In this document: positions 35,779 through 44,500 of the stretch, one piece after another
Numbering within the stretch: the first letter of the stretch is position 1
How the letters are laid out: every line of letters starts with the position of its first letter
Assembly (NCBI GenBank): GCA_903834765.1
Contig: CAILKE010000077.1
Span: 1 to 59,885, forward strand
Direction of reading: 5' to 3'
DNA from: an uncultured Bacteroidota bacterium
GTDB lineage: Bacteria > Bacteroidota > Bacteroidia > B-17B0 > Aurantibacillaceae
DNA: 59,885 nt
Made by a program: the position numbers and the translations under genes
The notes under the pieces: generated by a model
The model's database searches: none
Told to the model about the DNA's origin: nothing
The model's input: only the letters and a program-made list of their open reading frames with translations

Positions 35779-36141
35779 CTATTTCCCTATAATTTTTTTT
35801 CGATGCAATTTGCCCCAACATCTTAATTCAGAAATAACCTTTTCAAGTGATTTTCCATGTGCTGTTATTGAATACTCTACGATAGGCGGAAAATCATCAT
35901 AAACTGTCCGTTTGATTAAATGATTCAACTCTAATTCTTTTAATTCCTTAGATAACATTTTATCGGTAATGCCATTTATTTGAGCACTCATTTCTTTAAA
36001 TCGCTTATTACCAAAGGATAAAGAAATAATGATGGGGATTTTCCATTTCCCACTTAAAATATCTAAGGCGTCTCTAACAGGAAGTAACATAGTACTGCAT
36101 TCAGACGCCTTATGCTCAAGAGTTTTTACAGTTTTCGTCAT
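35779..36141 (-). CDS. HxlR-family winged-helix transcriptional regulator
   Basis: This 120-residue MarR-like dimeric regulator matches the HxlR pattern closely: the conserved cysteine C15 in SECSTM (redox-sensitive in relatives), ALDILSGKWKIPIIISL, RFKEMSAQINGITDKMLSKE (recognition region), LIKRTVYDDFPPIVEYSIT. Members often sense quinones or electrophiles through that cysteine and control a divergent oxidoreductase. Here it diverges from a nitroreductase gene over 113 bases holding a 12-bp inverted repeat, so it most probably represses that gene and itself. Confidence 0.9.
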   Translation of the reverse strand: MTKTVKTLEHKASECSTMLLPVRDALDILSGKWKIPIIISLSFGNKRFKEMSAQINGITDKMLSKELKELELNHLIKRTVYDDFPPIVEYSITAHGKSLEKVISELRCWGKLHRKKIIGK

Positions 36142-36164
36142 TGTTTAATTTACTTTCACTAAGA

Positions 36165-36192
36165 ATAGCACTATACTATTGTATAGTGCTAT
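36165..36192. promoter_or_regulatory. Operator: 12-bp perfect inverted repeat between hxlR and nitroreductase
   Basis: ATAGCACTATAC (36165-36176) and GTATAGTGCTAT (36181-36192) are perfect reverse complements around TATT. It lies in the divergent gap, 24 bases upstream of the hxlR start and 21 bases before the nitroreductase -7 box. Size and symmetry suit a dimeric winged-helix repressor. It is the likely HxlR binding site. Confidence 0.75.
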
Positions 36193-36213
36193 AAAATATA
36201 TAGTAAATATAAG

Positions 36214-36221
36214 TAAGTTTG
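36214..36221 (+). promoter_or_regulatory. -7 promoter box of the nitroreductase gene
   Basis: TAAGTTTG matches TAnnTTTG, 33 bases before the ATG at 36255. A TTG-started longer frame at 36219 would begin inside this box, so the ATG at 36255 is preferred. Confidence 0.55.
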
Positions 36222-36254
36222 TATATAAAAACAATAAACCCCAAAAAAATAAGT

Positions 36255-36884
36255 ATGAACTTAATAGAAAAATTAAATTGGCGCTATGCCACAAAACGTA
36301 TGAATGGACAAGTTGTTTCAGATTCTAGTCTTAATAATATATTAGAAGCAATGCAATTAGCTCCTTCCTCTATGGGATTACAACCATTCACCTTTATCGT
36401 GATTAGCAATAAAGAATTACTTCAAAAAATAAATGCACAAGCTTGTCAGCAACCACAAATTTTAGAAGCATCACATGTTATAGTTTTAGCAGCATGGAAA
36501 AGCATTACCGAAAAAAGCATTAATGATTATATACAAAATATTGCTGATACTAGAGGGACAACGTTAGAGAGTTTAGAAGGTTTTAAAAATATGCTTTTAC
36601 CTATGAGCAAGCGCACAGATGAAGTAAATAATAATTGGGCTGCTCGTCAAGCATACATTGCATTAGGCTTTGGATTAGTTGCTGCTGCTAACGAAGGAGT
36701 AGATGCTACACCAATGGAAGGTTTTAATCCTGTAGCTTTGGACGAATTGTTAGGGTTAAAAGAAAAAAACTTAGGTAGTATAGCTTTAATGCCAGTAGGT
36801 TTTAGAAATGCTGAAAGTGATTATTTAGTAAACACTAAAAAAGTAAGAAGAGATAAAAAAGATTTATTCATATTTATGAGTTAA
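36255..36884 (+). CDS. NAD(P)H-dependent nitroreductase-family oxidoreductase
   Basis: This 209-residue FMN enzyme is of the NfsB type; it probably reduces quinones or nitro compounds using NAD(P)H. Visible are the N-terminal LNWRYATKRMNGQVVSD with the FMN-binding RYATKR, LAPSSMGLQPFTFIVIS, the NWAARQAYIALGFGLVAAAN helix and the C-terminal KVRRDKKDLF. The context with a divergent HxlR regulator and operator implies induction by electrophiles or quinones. A decayed coding stretch continues in the same frame just after its stop. Confidence 0.88.
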   Translation: MNLIEKLNWRYATKRMNGQVVSDSSLNNILEAMQLAPSSMGLQPFTFIVISNKELLQKINAQACQQPQILEASHVIVLAAWKSITEKSINDYIQNIADTRGTTLESLEGFKNMLLPMSKRTDEVNNNWAARQAYIALGFGLVAAANEGVDATPMEGFNPVALDELLGLKEKNLGSIALMPVGFRNAESDYLVNTKKVRRDKKDLFIFMS

Positions 36885-37082
36885 TTTTATTTTATTACAA
36901 AAAATAAATATGAAAATATTAACGATTATTACTTCGTAAAATTACCTTTTACATTTGAACAAAAAGTGACCGAGTCTTTGTTTAAAGGGAAATTAACGAT
37001 AGTTCCTAATGATTATAATATTACAAAGGCGGGAACTCCTGATGTGGTAGAAATAGATCTAACGATCCCTGTTACAAAATAA
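36885..37082 (+). pseudogene. Coding relic after the nitroreductase gene
   Basis: The frame following the nitroreductase TAA stays open to TAA at 37080-37082 and reads like a real protein: NDYYFVKLPFTFEQKVTESL, then FKGKLTIVPNDYNITKAGTP and DVVEIDLTIPVTK. There is no start of its own. The strand pattern FKGKLTI...DYNI...VEIDLTIPV recalls the C-terminal end of YceI-like lipocalin-fold proteins, but this is weak. It is most simply the tail of a gene whose front was deleted. Its end lies 1 base from the stop of the convergent FAD dehydrogenase. Confidence 0.5.
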
Positions 37083-37083
37083 A

Positions 37084-38670
37084 TTATATTTTTTGAAATA
37101 TGGCATTCACACAGTTCACTCCATCCATTGCCGCACTAACGATTCCACCTGCATAGCCTGCACCTTCAGCACAAGGATATAAATTTTTGAGCTGAATGTG
37201 TTGTAAGGTTATTTTATCTCTTGGTATACGAACGGGTGTTGATGTTCGTGATTCAACACCAACAATAATAGCTTCATTGGTTACATAGCCTCTCATCTTA
37301 TTGTTAAAGGCTTTAAATCCTTGTTGTAAATTCAAGGCGATTTGCTTTCCTAATACATCGCTCATCTGCACTGATGCTACTCCCGGTTGATAAGAGCAAT
37401 CAATTAATTGTTTACTGACTTTATTATTTGTAAAGTCTAATAAATTTTGGGCTGGGGCAGTTTGCGTTTTACCGCCCATTATCCATGCTTGATGCTCAAT
37501 TTCTTTTTGCAATTGCAATCCAGCCAAGGCACCATGTTTTTTGTAAGGTTCAAAATCTCTTAGTTCTAAACCTACAACGATGCCACTATTAGCATAAGGA
37601 TTATTTCGCTTTGATGGACTCCAACCGTTAGTAACCACCTCATTTTGTGCTGTTGCGCAAGGTGCTATAATTCCACCTGGACACATACAAAAAGAATACA
37701 CGCCATAATTTTTGGCTTGATGAACGAGACTATATGAAGCAGCCGGAAGGTACTCGCGTTTTTCAATGACTTCTTTAATGTTGTTACAACTGTATTGAAT
37801 ACTGTCTACATAGTCTTGCGCATGCTCTACACGAACGCCTAATGCAAAAGGCTTTGCTTCTATTGCAATATTTTTTTTATCTAACAATTCATAAATATCT
37901 CTTGCTGAATGTCCCGTAGCTAATATGATATTATCGCAAGCATGTTCGATTGTTGAATTAGTTTCTGATTGTGTGATTCGTATTGATTTTACACTATCTC
38001 CAGAGTGATTAATATCAATTAATTTTGAGTTGAAATGAATTTCACCACCATGTTGTAATATGGTTTCACGCATGAAACTAATGATTTTTGGTAATTTATT
38101 CGTGCCAATATGTGGATGCGCATCAATTAAAATTTCTGCAGATGCTCCATGAAATACAAATGTTTTTAAAATATGTTCTATGTCGCCACGCTTACTTGAT
38201 CGAGTATAAAGCTTGCCATCACTGTATGTTCCTGCACCGCCTTCTCCAAAGCAGTAATTACTTTCTTCATTAATAAGGTGTAATTTATGAATGGCAGCTA
38301 AATCTCTTCTTCGTGATTGAACATCTTTACCTCGTTCAAATATGATGGGTTTAATACCTAACTCTAAACAACGTAAGGCCGCATATAAACCTGCAGGCCC
38401 CGCACCAATAATAGTAATTACGTGTTTAGATGCTGATACATCTTTGTAATTCATTATTATTGATTCATCAATAATAGGTTCGTTAATTGTGACTTCTACT
38501 TTTAAATTAATTTTAATGTTACGAGAACGAGCATCAATACTGCGTCTTAGTGGTTTTACAAAAAAAGTATCACTTTCATTTAATCCTAAACCTTCTCTAA
38601 TTTCTTGTTTAAGAAGTTGTTCATTGAAGGCAATGTTTGGAGGTAGTACTAATTGTATTTCTTTTTTCAT
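37084..38670 (-). CDS. FAD-dependent dehydrogenase (COG2509 type)
   Basis: This 528-residue flavoprotein is of an uncharacterised but widespread family. Residues 1-80 form a family-specific front domain (RRSIDARSRNIKINLKVEV). The FAD fold begins at 84 (VITIIGAGPAGLYAALRCLE, GAGPAG 89-94), followed by GKDVQSRRRD, NYCFGEGGAGTYSDGKLYTR, IILATGHSARDIYELL and the C-terminal LYPCAEGAGYAGGIVSAAMDGV. Substrate unknown. It is last in a minus-strand run after porT (44-base gap). Confidence 0.88.
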   Translation of the reverse strand: MKKEIQLVLPPNIAFNEQLLKQEIREGLGLNESDTFFVKPLRRSIDARSRNIKINLKVEVTINEPIIDESIIMNYKDVSASKHVITIIGAGPAGLYAALRCLELGIKPIIFERGKDVQSRRRDLAAIHKLHLINEESNYCFGEGGAGTYSDGKLYTRSSKRGDIEHILKTFVFHGASAEILIDAHPHIGTNKLPKIISFMRETILQHGGEIHFNSKLIDINHSGDSVKSIRITQSETNSTIEHACDNIILATGHSARDIYELLDKKNIAIEAKPFALGVRVEHAQDYVDSIQYSCNNIKEVIEKREYLPAASYSLVHQAKNYGVYSFCMCPGGIIAPCATAQNEVVTNGWSPSKRNNPYANSGIVVGLELRDFEPYKKHGALAGLQLQKEIEHQAWIMGGKTQTAPAQNLLDFTNNKVSKQLIDCSYQPGVASVQMSDVLGKQIALNLQQGFKAFNNKMRGYVTNEAIIVGVESRTSTPVRIPRDKITLQHIQLKNLYPCAEGAGYAGGIVSAAMDGVNCVNAIFQKI

Positions 38671-38714
38671 GTTTGGTTGGAAGATATTTATTCTTCAGAG
38701 TATTAATTCAAAGG

Positions 38715-39473
38715 TTATCCTTCAAAGGTGATTGAAAAGATGACCATTTTAGAATTTATTTTATCTATGCTATTACTGAAAATATTATTTTGTTTTTGTA
38801 TTAAATTTTTAGTGCCATTTATTAACTTTAATTCTAAACCTAATTTAAAATATTGTAAATAAAAATCGACTCCTAAGCCTCCGCTATAAAAATAATCATC
38901 ACGTGTTAATTTTATTGCGTCATCCAATTGGTTAGCTCCTCCTGATGATCCGCCACCACCTTTCTTTTTAGCAGCTAAATCAAGGGTATATCCTCCGCCA
39001 ATTATAACATAAGCGCCAAAATTATCTAAACGTTTTGATTGTAATTTGAGTTCGAGCGGAAAAATTAAAAAAGTTGATTCTACACTTTTTTTATAAACTT
39101 TAGAGCTGTCTCGAGTAACATTTTCTAATGTATATTCTAAATTTCTGGAAGCAAAACTAATGTTTGGAGTAAAGCGTAATCGTAAGTATTCATGTAATCT
39201 AAAATCGGCTATAATACCAATAGCAAAACCGGGATCTGACTTTGTATAAATAGTTTTTATGCCATATTTCACTCCATCAATCACGCTGTCAGGTAAGGCT
39301 GAGTTTTTCACACTATGCACCCTGAAATCTGTTTTGTTATAGGCTAATGAAAACCCAAAGTGTAATTTATTTTTATAAAATTTAGCTAAATTAACACCAC
39401 TTTCTTCTTTGTGTTGCGCAACCCCTTGATTAAATATCGAGCTAATAAACAGTATATAAAAAAGTTTTTTCAA
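38715..39473 (-). CDS. porT: Type IX secretion system outer-membrane protein PorT
   Basis: This 252-residue barrel protein is a core T9SS component needed for export of cargo such as the type B protein at 28354. It has a signal peptide (cut near VAQ, 19), LHFGFSLAYNKTDFRV, LRLRFTPNISFASRNLEYTL, VESTFLIFPLELKLQSKRLD and the ending NSIDKINSKMVIFSITFEG, all in PorT order. It contains a low-complexity KKKGGGGSSGGAN insert near 174-186. It follows lspA by 36 bases. ubiE, its neighbour in some relatives, is not here. Assignment by pattern recall. Confidence 0.8.
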   Translation of the reverse strand: MKKLFYILFISSIFNQGVAQHKEESGVNLAKFYKNKLHFGFSLAYNKTDFRVHSVKNSALPDSVIDGVKYGIKTIYTKSDPGFAIGIIADFRLHEYLRLRFTPNISFASRNLEYTLENVTRDSSKVYKKSVESTFLIFPLELKLQSKRLDNFGAYVIIGGGYTLDLAAKKKGGGGSSGGANQLDDAIKLTRDDYFYSGGLGVDFYLQYFKLGLELKLINGTKNLIQKQNNIFSNSIDKINSKMVIFSITFEG

Positions 39474-39509
39474 TATTTAATTAACGTTATAATAAGTTGT
39501 TTTAGTATA

Positions 39510-40190
39510 CTAATTGGAAATATCCCTAGTTGATGTTTCCTCTTTATTGGAATTTTCAATCACTACTTGGGCAATGGGGTGTGCAGGTTTAAAAAACCAT
39601 TTCTGAAACACTAATATAATTCCTACACCAAAAGAGATAGCCATATCAGCTAAATTAAAGATAGCATTGAAAAACTCAAAAGGTTCCCCTCCCCATATAG
39701 GAACCCAATTAGGGAATCTTCCTTGATATATTGGGAAATAAAACATATCTACAACTTGCCCATGCAAAAAACCCGCATAACCACCGGCAGCAGGCATAAA
39801 TTGTGCAACATCATAATCGTTTGTTTCGCTAAATACTAATCCATAAAATGCAGAGTCAATTATGTTTCCTAAAGCACCTGCTAAAATAAGAGCAACGCAA
39901 ATTATAAACCCTTTATGCTCACCTTCATTTACTATTTTTTTGACATAAAATATTCCAACAAAGACAGCTATAATTCTGAAAGCGCTAAGTACTAATTTTC
40001 CATAATTACCGCCAAACTCCAATCCAAATGCCATTCCTGGATTTTCAGTAAATGTTATTCTAAACCAATCTCCTATTACCCGTGTTACTTCGCCATGAGG
40101 ATAGTGAGATTTTATATATAGTTTAATCGTTTGATCTAAAATTAAAACTGTTAATACAGTAAGAATTGGAAGTCTATATTTTTTAAGCAT
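39510..40190 (-). CDS. lspA: Lipoprotein signal peptidase
   Basis: Inner-membrane aspartic protease that cuts the signal peptide of diacylated prolipoproteins. Numbering from MLKKYRLP, the catalytic pair is D112 (GALGNIIDS) and D182 (IFNLADMAIS); four membrane helices are evident. At 226 residues it is longer than the E. coli enzyme because of the loop GLVFSETNDYDVAQFMPAAG, common in Bacteroidota. I start at ATG 40190: the alternative ATG at 40220 lies inside the terminator of the upstream gene. The order ileS, dksA-like, lspA is typical of the phylum. Confidence 0.93.
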   Translation of the reverse strand: MLKKYRLPILTVLTVLILDQTIKLYIKSHYPHGEVTRVIGDWFRITFTENPGMAFGLEFGGNYGKLVLSAFRIIAVFVGIFYVKKIVNEGEHKGFIICVALILAGALGNIIDSAFYGLVFSETNDYDVAQFMPAAGGYAGFLHGQVVDMFYFPIYQGRFPNWVPIWGGEPFEFFNAIFNLADMAISFGVGIILVFQKWFFKPAHPIAQVVIENSNKEETSTRDISN

Positions 40191-40205
40191 ATTGCCTGCA
40201 AAATC

Positions 40206-40238
40206 AAAAAAGGTTATCATGTAAAGATAACCTTTTTT
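40206..40238 (-). terminator. Terminator between the dksA-like gene and lspA
   Basis: On the minus strand, after the dksA-like stop at 40263, AAAAAAGGTTATC at 40238-40226 pairs with GATAACCTTTTTT at 40218-40206 over a 7-base loop. It separates lspA from the upstream genes at least in part, and overlaps the longer lspA start. Confidence 0.82.
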
Positions 40239-40262
40239 TGAGTTTATGGTTTATTGTTAGTA

Positions 40263-41510
40263 TTACTGACTTAATTTAGCATCAATACCTAAAGTAGCAT
40301 GAGGTACTGAACGTAAACGTTCTTTTGGAATTAATTTTCCGCTTACTCGACAAATGCCATATGTTTTGTTTTCAATGCGCATTAAGGCGTTTTTCAAGTT
40401 AACGATGTATTTTTCTTGACGAACTGCAAGTTGTGCAGTTTCTTCTTTAGATAATACATCAGAACCATCTTCTAATAATTTGAAAGAAGGCGATGTATCG
40501 TCAGTTCCATGATTATCAGCATTTGATAATGTTTGCTTTAATAAATCGTAATCAGTTTGAGCTTCTTTTAATTTGTCAAGAATTAATTCTTTAAACTCTA
40601 ATAATTCTTTATCAGAATAACGGCTTCTATCATCTTTAGTATTTAAGAAAGGAACTGGCTGAGGTGCTTGTGGTTTTTTAATTAAAGGCTTTGTAATATC
40701 AATGTGCATTGGTCTATTACGTATATATGATTCAGAACCTACACTTCTTCCTTCATTTTTCTTTCTACGACCACGTCCACGTTTTTCAGGAATTTCATCA
40801 TCATCTTCATCTAAAGGAATCCCACCACCTTCTAAATCCAATACTGGTGGACCATCTAAATCAGCATCTAAAATAACATCATCTTCCTCTTCAGGCTTTT
40901 CATAATCATCTTTTACATCAACATCAGAATCATCTTCTTCTTCTGGCTCTATATCATCTTCCTCGTCATCTTCTTTTTTCCCTTTTTTCTTTCCCTTAGA
41001 AGCTTTAGCGGTTATTTTCCCGCCTTTTTTAATAATAGCATCAATAGGTTTTCCGGCTGTTTTAGCTGAGCCTTGGCGTGATATTTCTTTAACAGCCTTT
41101 TTTTCAGCTTTAGCTGGTGCTTTTGCAACAGGCTTAACTATTTTTTTCTCAACTTTTTTAGTAGCAGGCTTTGGAGCTTTTGCTGCAGTTTTTGCTACAG
41201 CTTTTGGTGCAGTTTTTTTAGTCACAGGTTTTGGAGCAGGTTTTTTAGTCACAGGTTTTGGTGCTGGTTTTTTTGGTATTACTTTTTTAGCAGTAGCTTT
41301 TGGAGCAGGTTTTGTTGCTTTTTTAATTACTTTTTTAATTGGTTTTGAAACTGGTTTAGTAGCCTTCTTAATAGGTTTAGGCGCAGGTTTCACTGCCTTT
41401 TTAACAGGTTTAGCTGCTGGTTTCGTAACTTTTTTAGCAGACTTTGCAGCTATTTTTTTAGGAGCTGGTTTACTTACTTTTTTTACCGGTTTTACAATTT
41501 TTTTTGCCAT
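40263..41510 (-). CDS. TraR/DksA-like protein with histone-H1-like and acidic N-terminal extensions
   Basis: This 415-residue protein has three parts. Residues 1 to about 150 are a Lys/Ala/Pro repeat (units like KKATKPAPKP and KKPAPKPVT) resembling the tail of histone H1 or AlgP. About 175-245 are strongly acidic (EEDDIEPEEEDDSDVDVKDD), followed by a basic patch RGRGRRKKNEGR. About 295-415 form a DksA/TraR domain: a coiled coil, then YGICRVSGKLIPKERLRSVP with only one Cys, so no standard C4 zinc site. Ordinary Bacteroidota homologues are about 130 residues. It begins 15 bases after ileS and probably shares its transcript. A role combining DNA binding with RNA polymerase contact is inference. 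Confidence 0.85.
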   Translation of the reverse strand: MAKKIVKPVKKVSKPAPKKIAAKSAKKVTKPAAKPVKKAVKPAPKPIKKATKPVSKPIKKVIKKATKPAPKATAKKVIPKKPAPKPVTKKPAPKPVTKKTAPKAVAKTAAKAPKPATKKVEKKIVKPVAKAPAKAEKKAVKEISRQGSAKTAGKPIDAIIKKGGKITAKASKGKKKGKKEDDEEDDIEPEEEDDSDVDVKDDYEKPEEEDDVILDADLDGPPVLDLEGGGIPLDEDDDEIPEKRGRGRRKKNEGRSVGSESYIRNRPMHIDITKPLIKKPQAPQPVPFLNTKDDRSRYSDKELLEFKELILDKLKEAQTDYDLLKQTLSNADNHGTDDTSPSFKLLEDGSDVLSKEETAQLAVRQEKYIVNLKNALMRIENKTYGICRVSGKLIPKERLRSVPHATLGIDAKLSQ

Positions 41511-41525
41511 GATAGCTGAAATAAA

Positions 41526-44500
41526 TTAATTTAACTTTTCTATAGAAATTAGTGTAGAGACAAGTTCATCGACTTCAACAGAATTTGCATTGGCAGAGGA
41601 CAAATTGGTTACCACTTGTAAATCGCCTGTTAAAGTTTCGGCGCAAATATAGTTCAAATTATTTTGAATGGCAGTATCTAATGCATCATTTTGCTGAATT
41701 TTTACTAAAATCTTGTCTGTTAGGTCTAAACCGCCCTCTTTACGCATGTTTTGGATGCGATTTACTAATTCTCGAGCCAATCCTTCTTCTCGCAATGAAT
41801 CGGTTAACGTAACATCTAACGCAACGGTTATTTGACCACTATTTGCCACTTTCCAGCCTGGAATGTCAATAGGAATGATCTCAACATCTTCAGTTTCTAG
41901 GGTAATCACTTCGCCTTCCACGTTTATGTCAAATTTCCCTGATTTTTCAATTTCCTTGATAATTTGGGCTCCATGATCGTTGGCATAAGCCTGAACGGTT
42001 TTCATGTGCTTACCACATTTTTTTCCTAAGGTTTTGAAATTCAGTTTAATATTTTTAACAATGTTTACTTTTTCTTCGGTCACAAACTCTAATTCTTTCA
42101 CATTTACTTCAGCCAGAATGATATCTTTCACCGCTTCAATGTGTTTTTGATATTGAGCATCCAAAATAGGAATTTGGATTTTTTGTAGGGGCTGGCGGAC
42201 TTTTAAATTTTCTTTTTTACGAATAGATAAAATCATGGAAGAAATTTTTTGTGCCATCTCCATGCGTTTTTCTAAATCGCTATCAATCAATGATAGTGTA
42301 GCTTTTGGGTAATTGGTTAAATGTACCGAATCAGCACCACTTACATTTTCGTTTAAGTTTTGATATAGCCAATCTGCGAAAAATGGTGCTATCGGACTCA
42401 TTAATTGAGATAATACACTTAAACATTCGTGTAAGGTTTCGTATGCTGCTTTTTTATCATCACTCATTTCGCCTTTCCAAAAACGACGACGAGATAAACG
42501 GATATACCAATTACTTAAATGCTCATCTACAAATTCTTCAATATAGCGAGCTGCCTTGTGTGGCTCAAAGTCTTCGTATTGACTGGTCACATCATTAATC
42601 AAGGAATTTAATTTCGATAAGATCCATCTATCCAATTCAGAACGGTTACTAACGTTTACAAGGTTATTTTTATTTACATTAAAATTATCTACGTTGGCAT
42701 ATAAAGCAAAGAAACCATATGTGTTATACAATGTGCCAAATAGTTTACGTTGCACTTCACCAATTCCTTCGATATCAAATTTTAAGTTATCCCACGGCGC
42801 GGCATTAGCAACCATATACCAGCGAGTAGCGTCAGCACCATATTTATCAATAGTTTCGAAAGGGTCGATTACATTTCCCAAACGCTTACTCATTTTTACA
42901 CCATTTTTGTCGAGCACCAAACCGTTAGATACTACATTTTTATAAGCAATAGAATCAAAATTCATAGTTGCGATGGCATGTAATGTAAAGAACCAGCCAC
43001 GGGTTTGATCTACACCTTCAGCAATAAAATCAGCTGGATAATATTTTCTATCGTCAATGAGTTCTTTATTCTCAAATGGGTAATGAACCTGTGCATAAGG
43101 CATAGCGCCAGAATCGAACCATACATCAATTAAATCGGGTTCACGGAATAATTTTTTGCCATTCCTTTCTAATACAATGTTATCAGCATAAGGTTTATGT
43201 AAATCAAAGGTGTCGTAGTTTTCTTTAGTGAAATTTCCTGCCACAAATTTACTTAAAGGATTTTCTGTCATGAAGCCTTTAGCAACCGCTTTATCAATTT
43301 CTTGTTTCAACTCTTCGGCGCTACCAATTACTATTTGATCAAGGCCATCTTCGCTTGTCCAAATAGGAATAGGGATTCCCCAAAAACGAGAACGCGATAA
43401 ATTCCAATCGTTCAAATTTTCGAGCCAGTTTCCAAAACGACCAGTACCAGTAGCTTCCGGCTTCCAGTTAATAGTTTTGTTTAATTCTAACATGCGATCT
43501 TTTGCTGCTGTTGATTTGATAAACCAGGAGTCTAAAGGGTAGTATAAAACAGGTTTATCTGTTCTCCAGCAATGCGGGTAACTATGTTCGTAGGTTTCTT
43601 TCTTAAATAATTTCCCTTCTTCTTGTAATTTTAAAACAATGCGTTCGTCCACACTTAAGTAGGCTTTTAATTCTTTTATTTTCCCCGCAGCTTCTAAAAT
43701 TTGTTTTTGTTTTTCAAATTCTATTTGTTTTTCAGCGTCCGTATGATATGCTTCTTTCACATATTCTTCGCCATATAAAAATATACCGTCTTTTATTTCA
43801 GGTAAAAAACGACCACGTTTATCAACTAAGGTTAAAGAGTCGATACCGTTTTGTTGAGCCACTCTAAAGTCATCTGCACCAAAGCTTGGGGCAATATGAA
43901 CTATGCCCGTACCATCAGTGGTAGTAACAAAATCGCCAATGATTACTTCAAAAGCTTTACCTTCAGGTTTAACAAAAGGTAATAGTTGTTCGTATTGAAT
44001 GCCAACTAAATCAGAACCCTTACAATGTCCTACAATTTTAAAAGGAATGTTTTTGTCACCAACTTTGTAATCTTCAAATTTTAGATCAGTGTGTTTTTCT
44101 GAAAAATATTTATTTACTAAATCCTTTGCTAATATTACCGTTTGCGGTTTTCCGTCAAATGGATTGAAACTTTCAACAAATACGTACTCAATATCTTTTC
44201 CTACCGCTAAAGCGGTATTAGATGGCAAAGTCCAGGGAGTGGTTGTCCATGCAAGTATATACAAAGGGTAATTGGCAATTGGCAATTTCAATTTTACTAA
44301 TTGCTCTTTACTAATTTCAAATTGTACGGTTGCCGTTCTATCTTTCACATCTTTATAACAACCGGGTTGATTTAGTTCGTGAGATGATAAACCTGTTCCT
44401 GCAGCTGGTGAGTATGGCTGAATGGTGAAGCCTTTGTATAAAAGATCTTTCTTTGATAAATTTTGTAACAACCACCAAACACTTTCAATGTATTTATTAT

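Noticed and set aside
36219-36254. Upstream TTG start for the nitroreductase
   Set aside because: It would begin inside the TAAGTTTG promoter box; the ATG at 36255 gives the normal family N-terminus.
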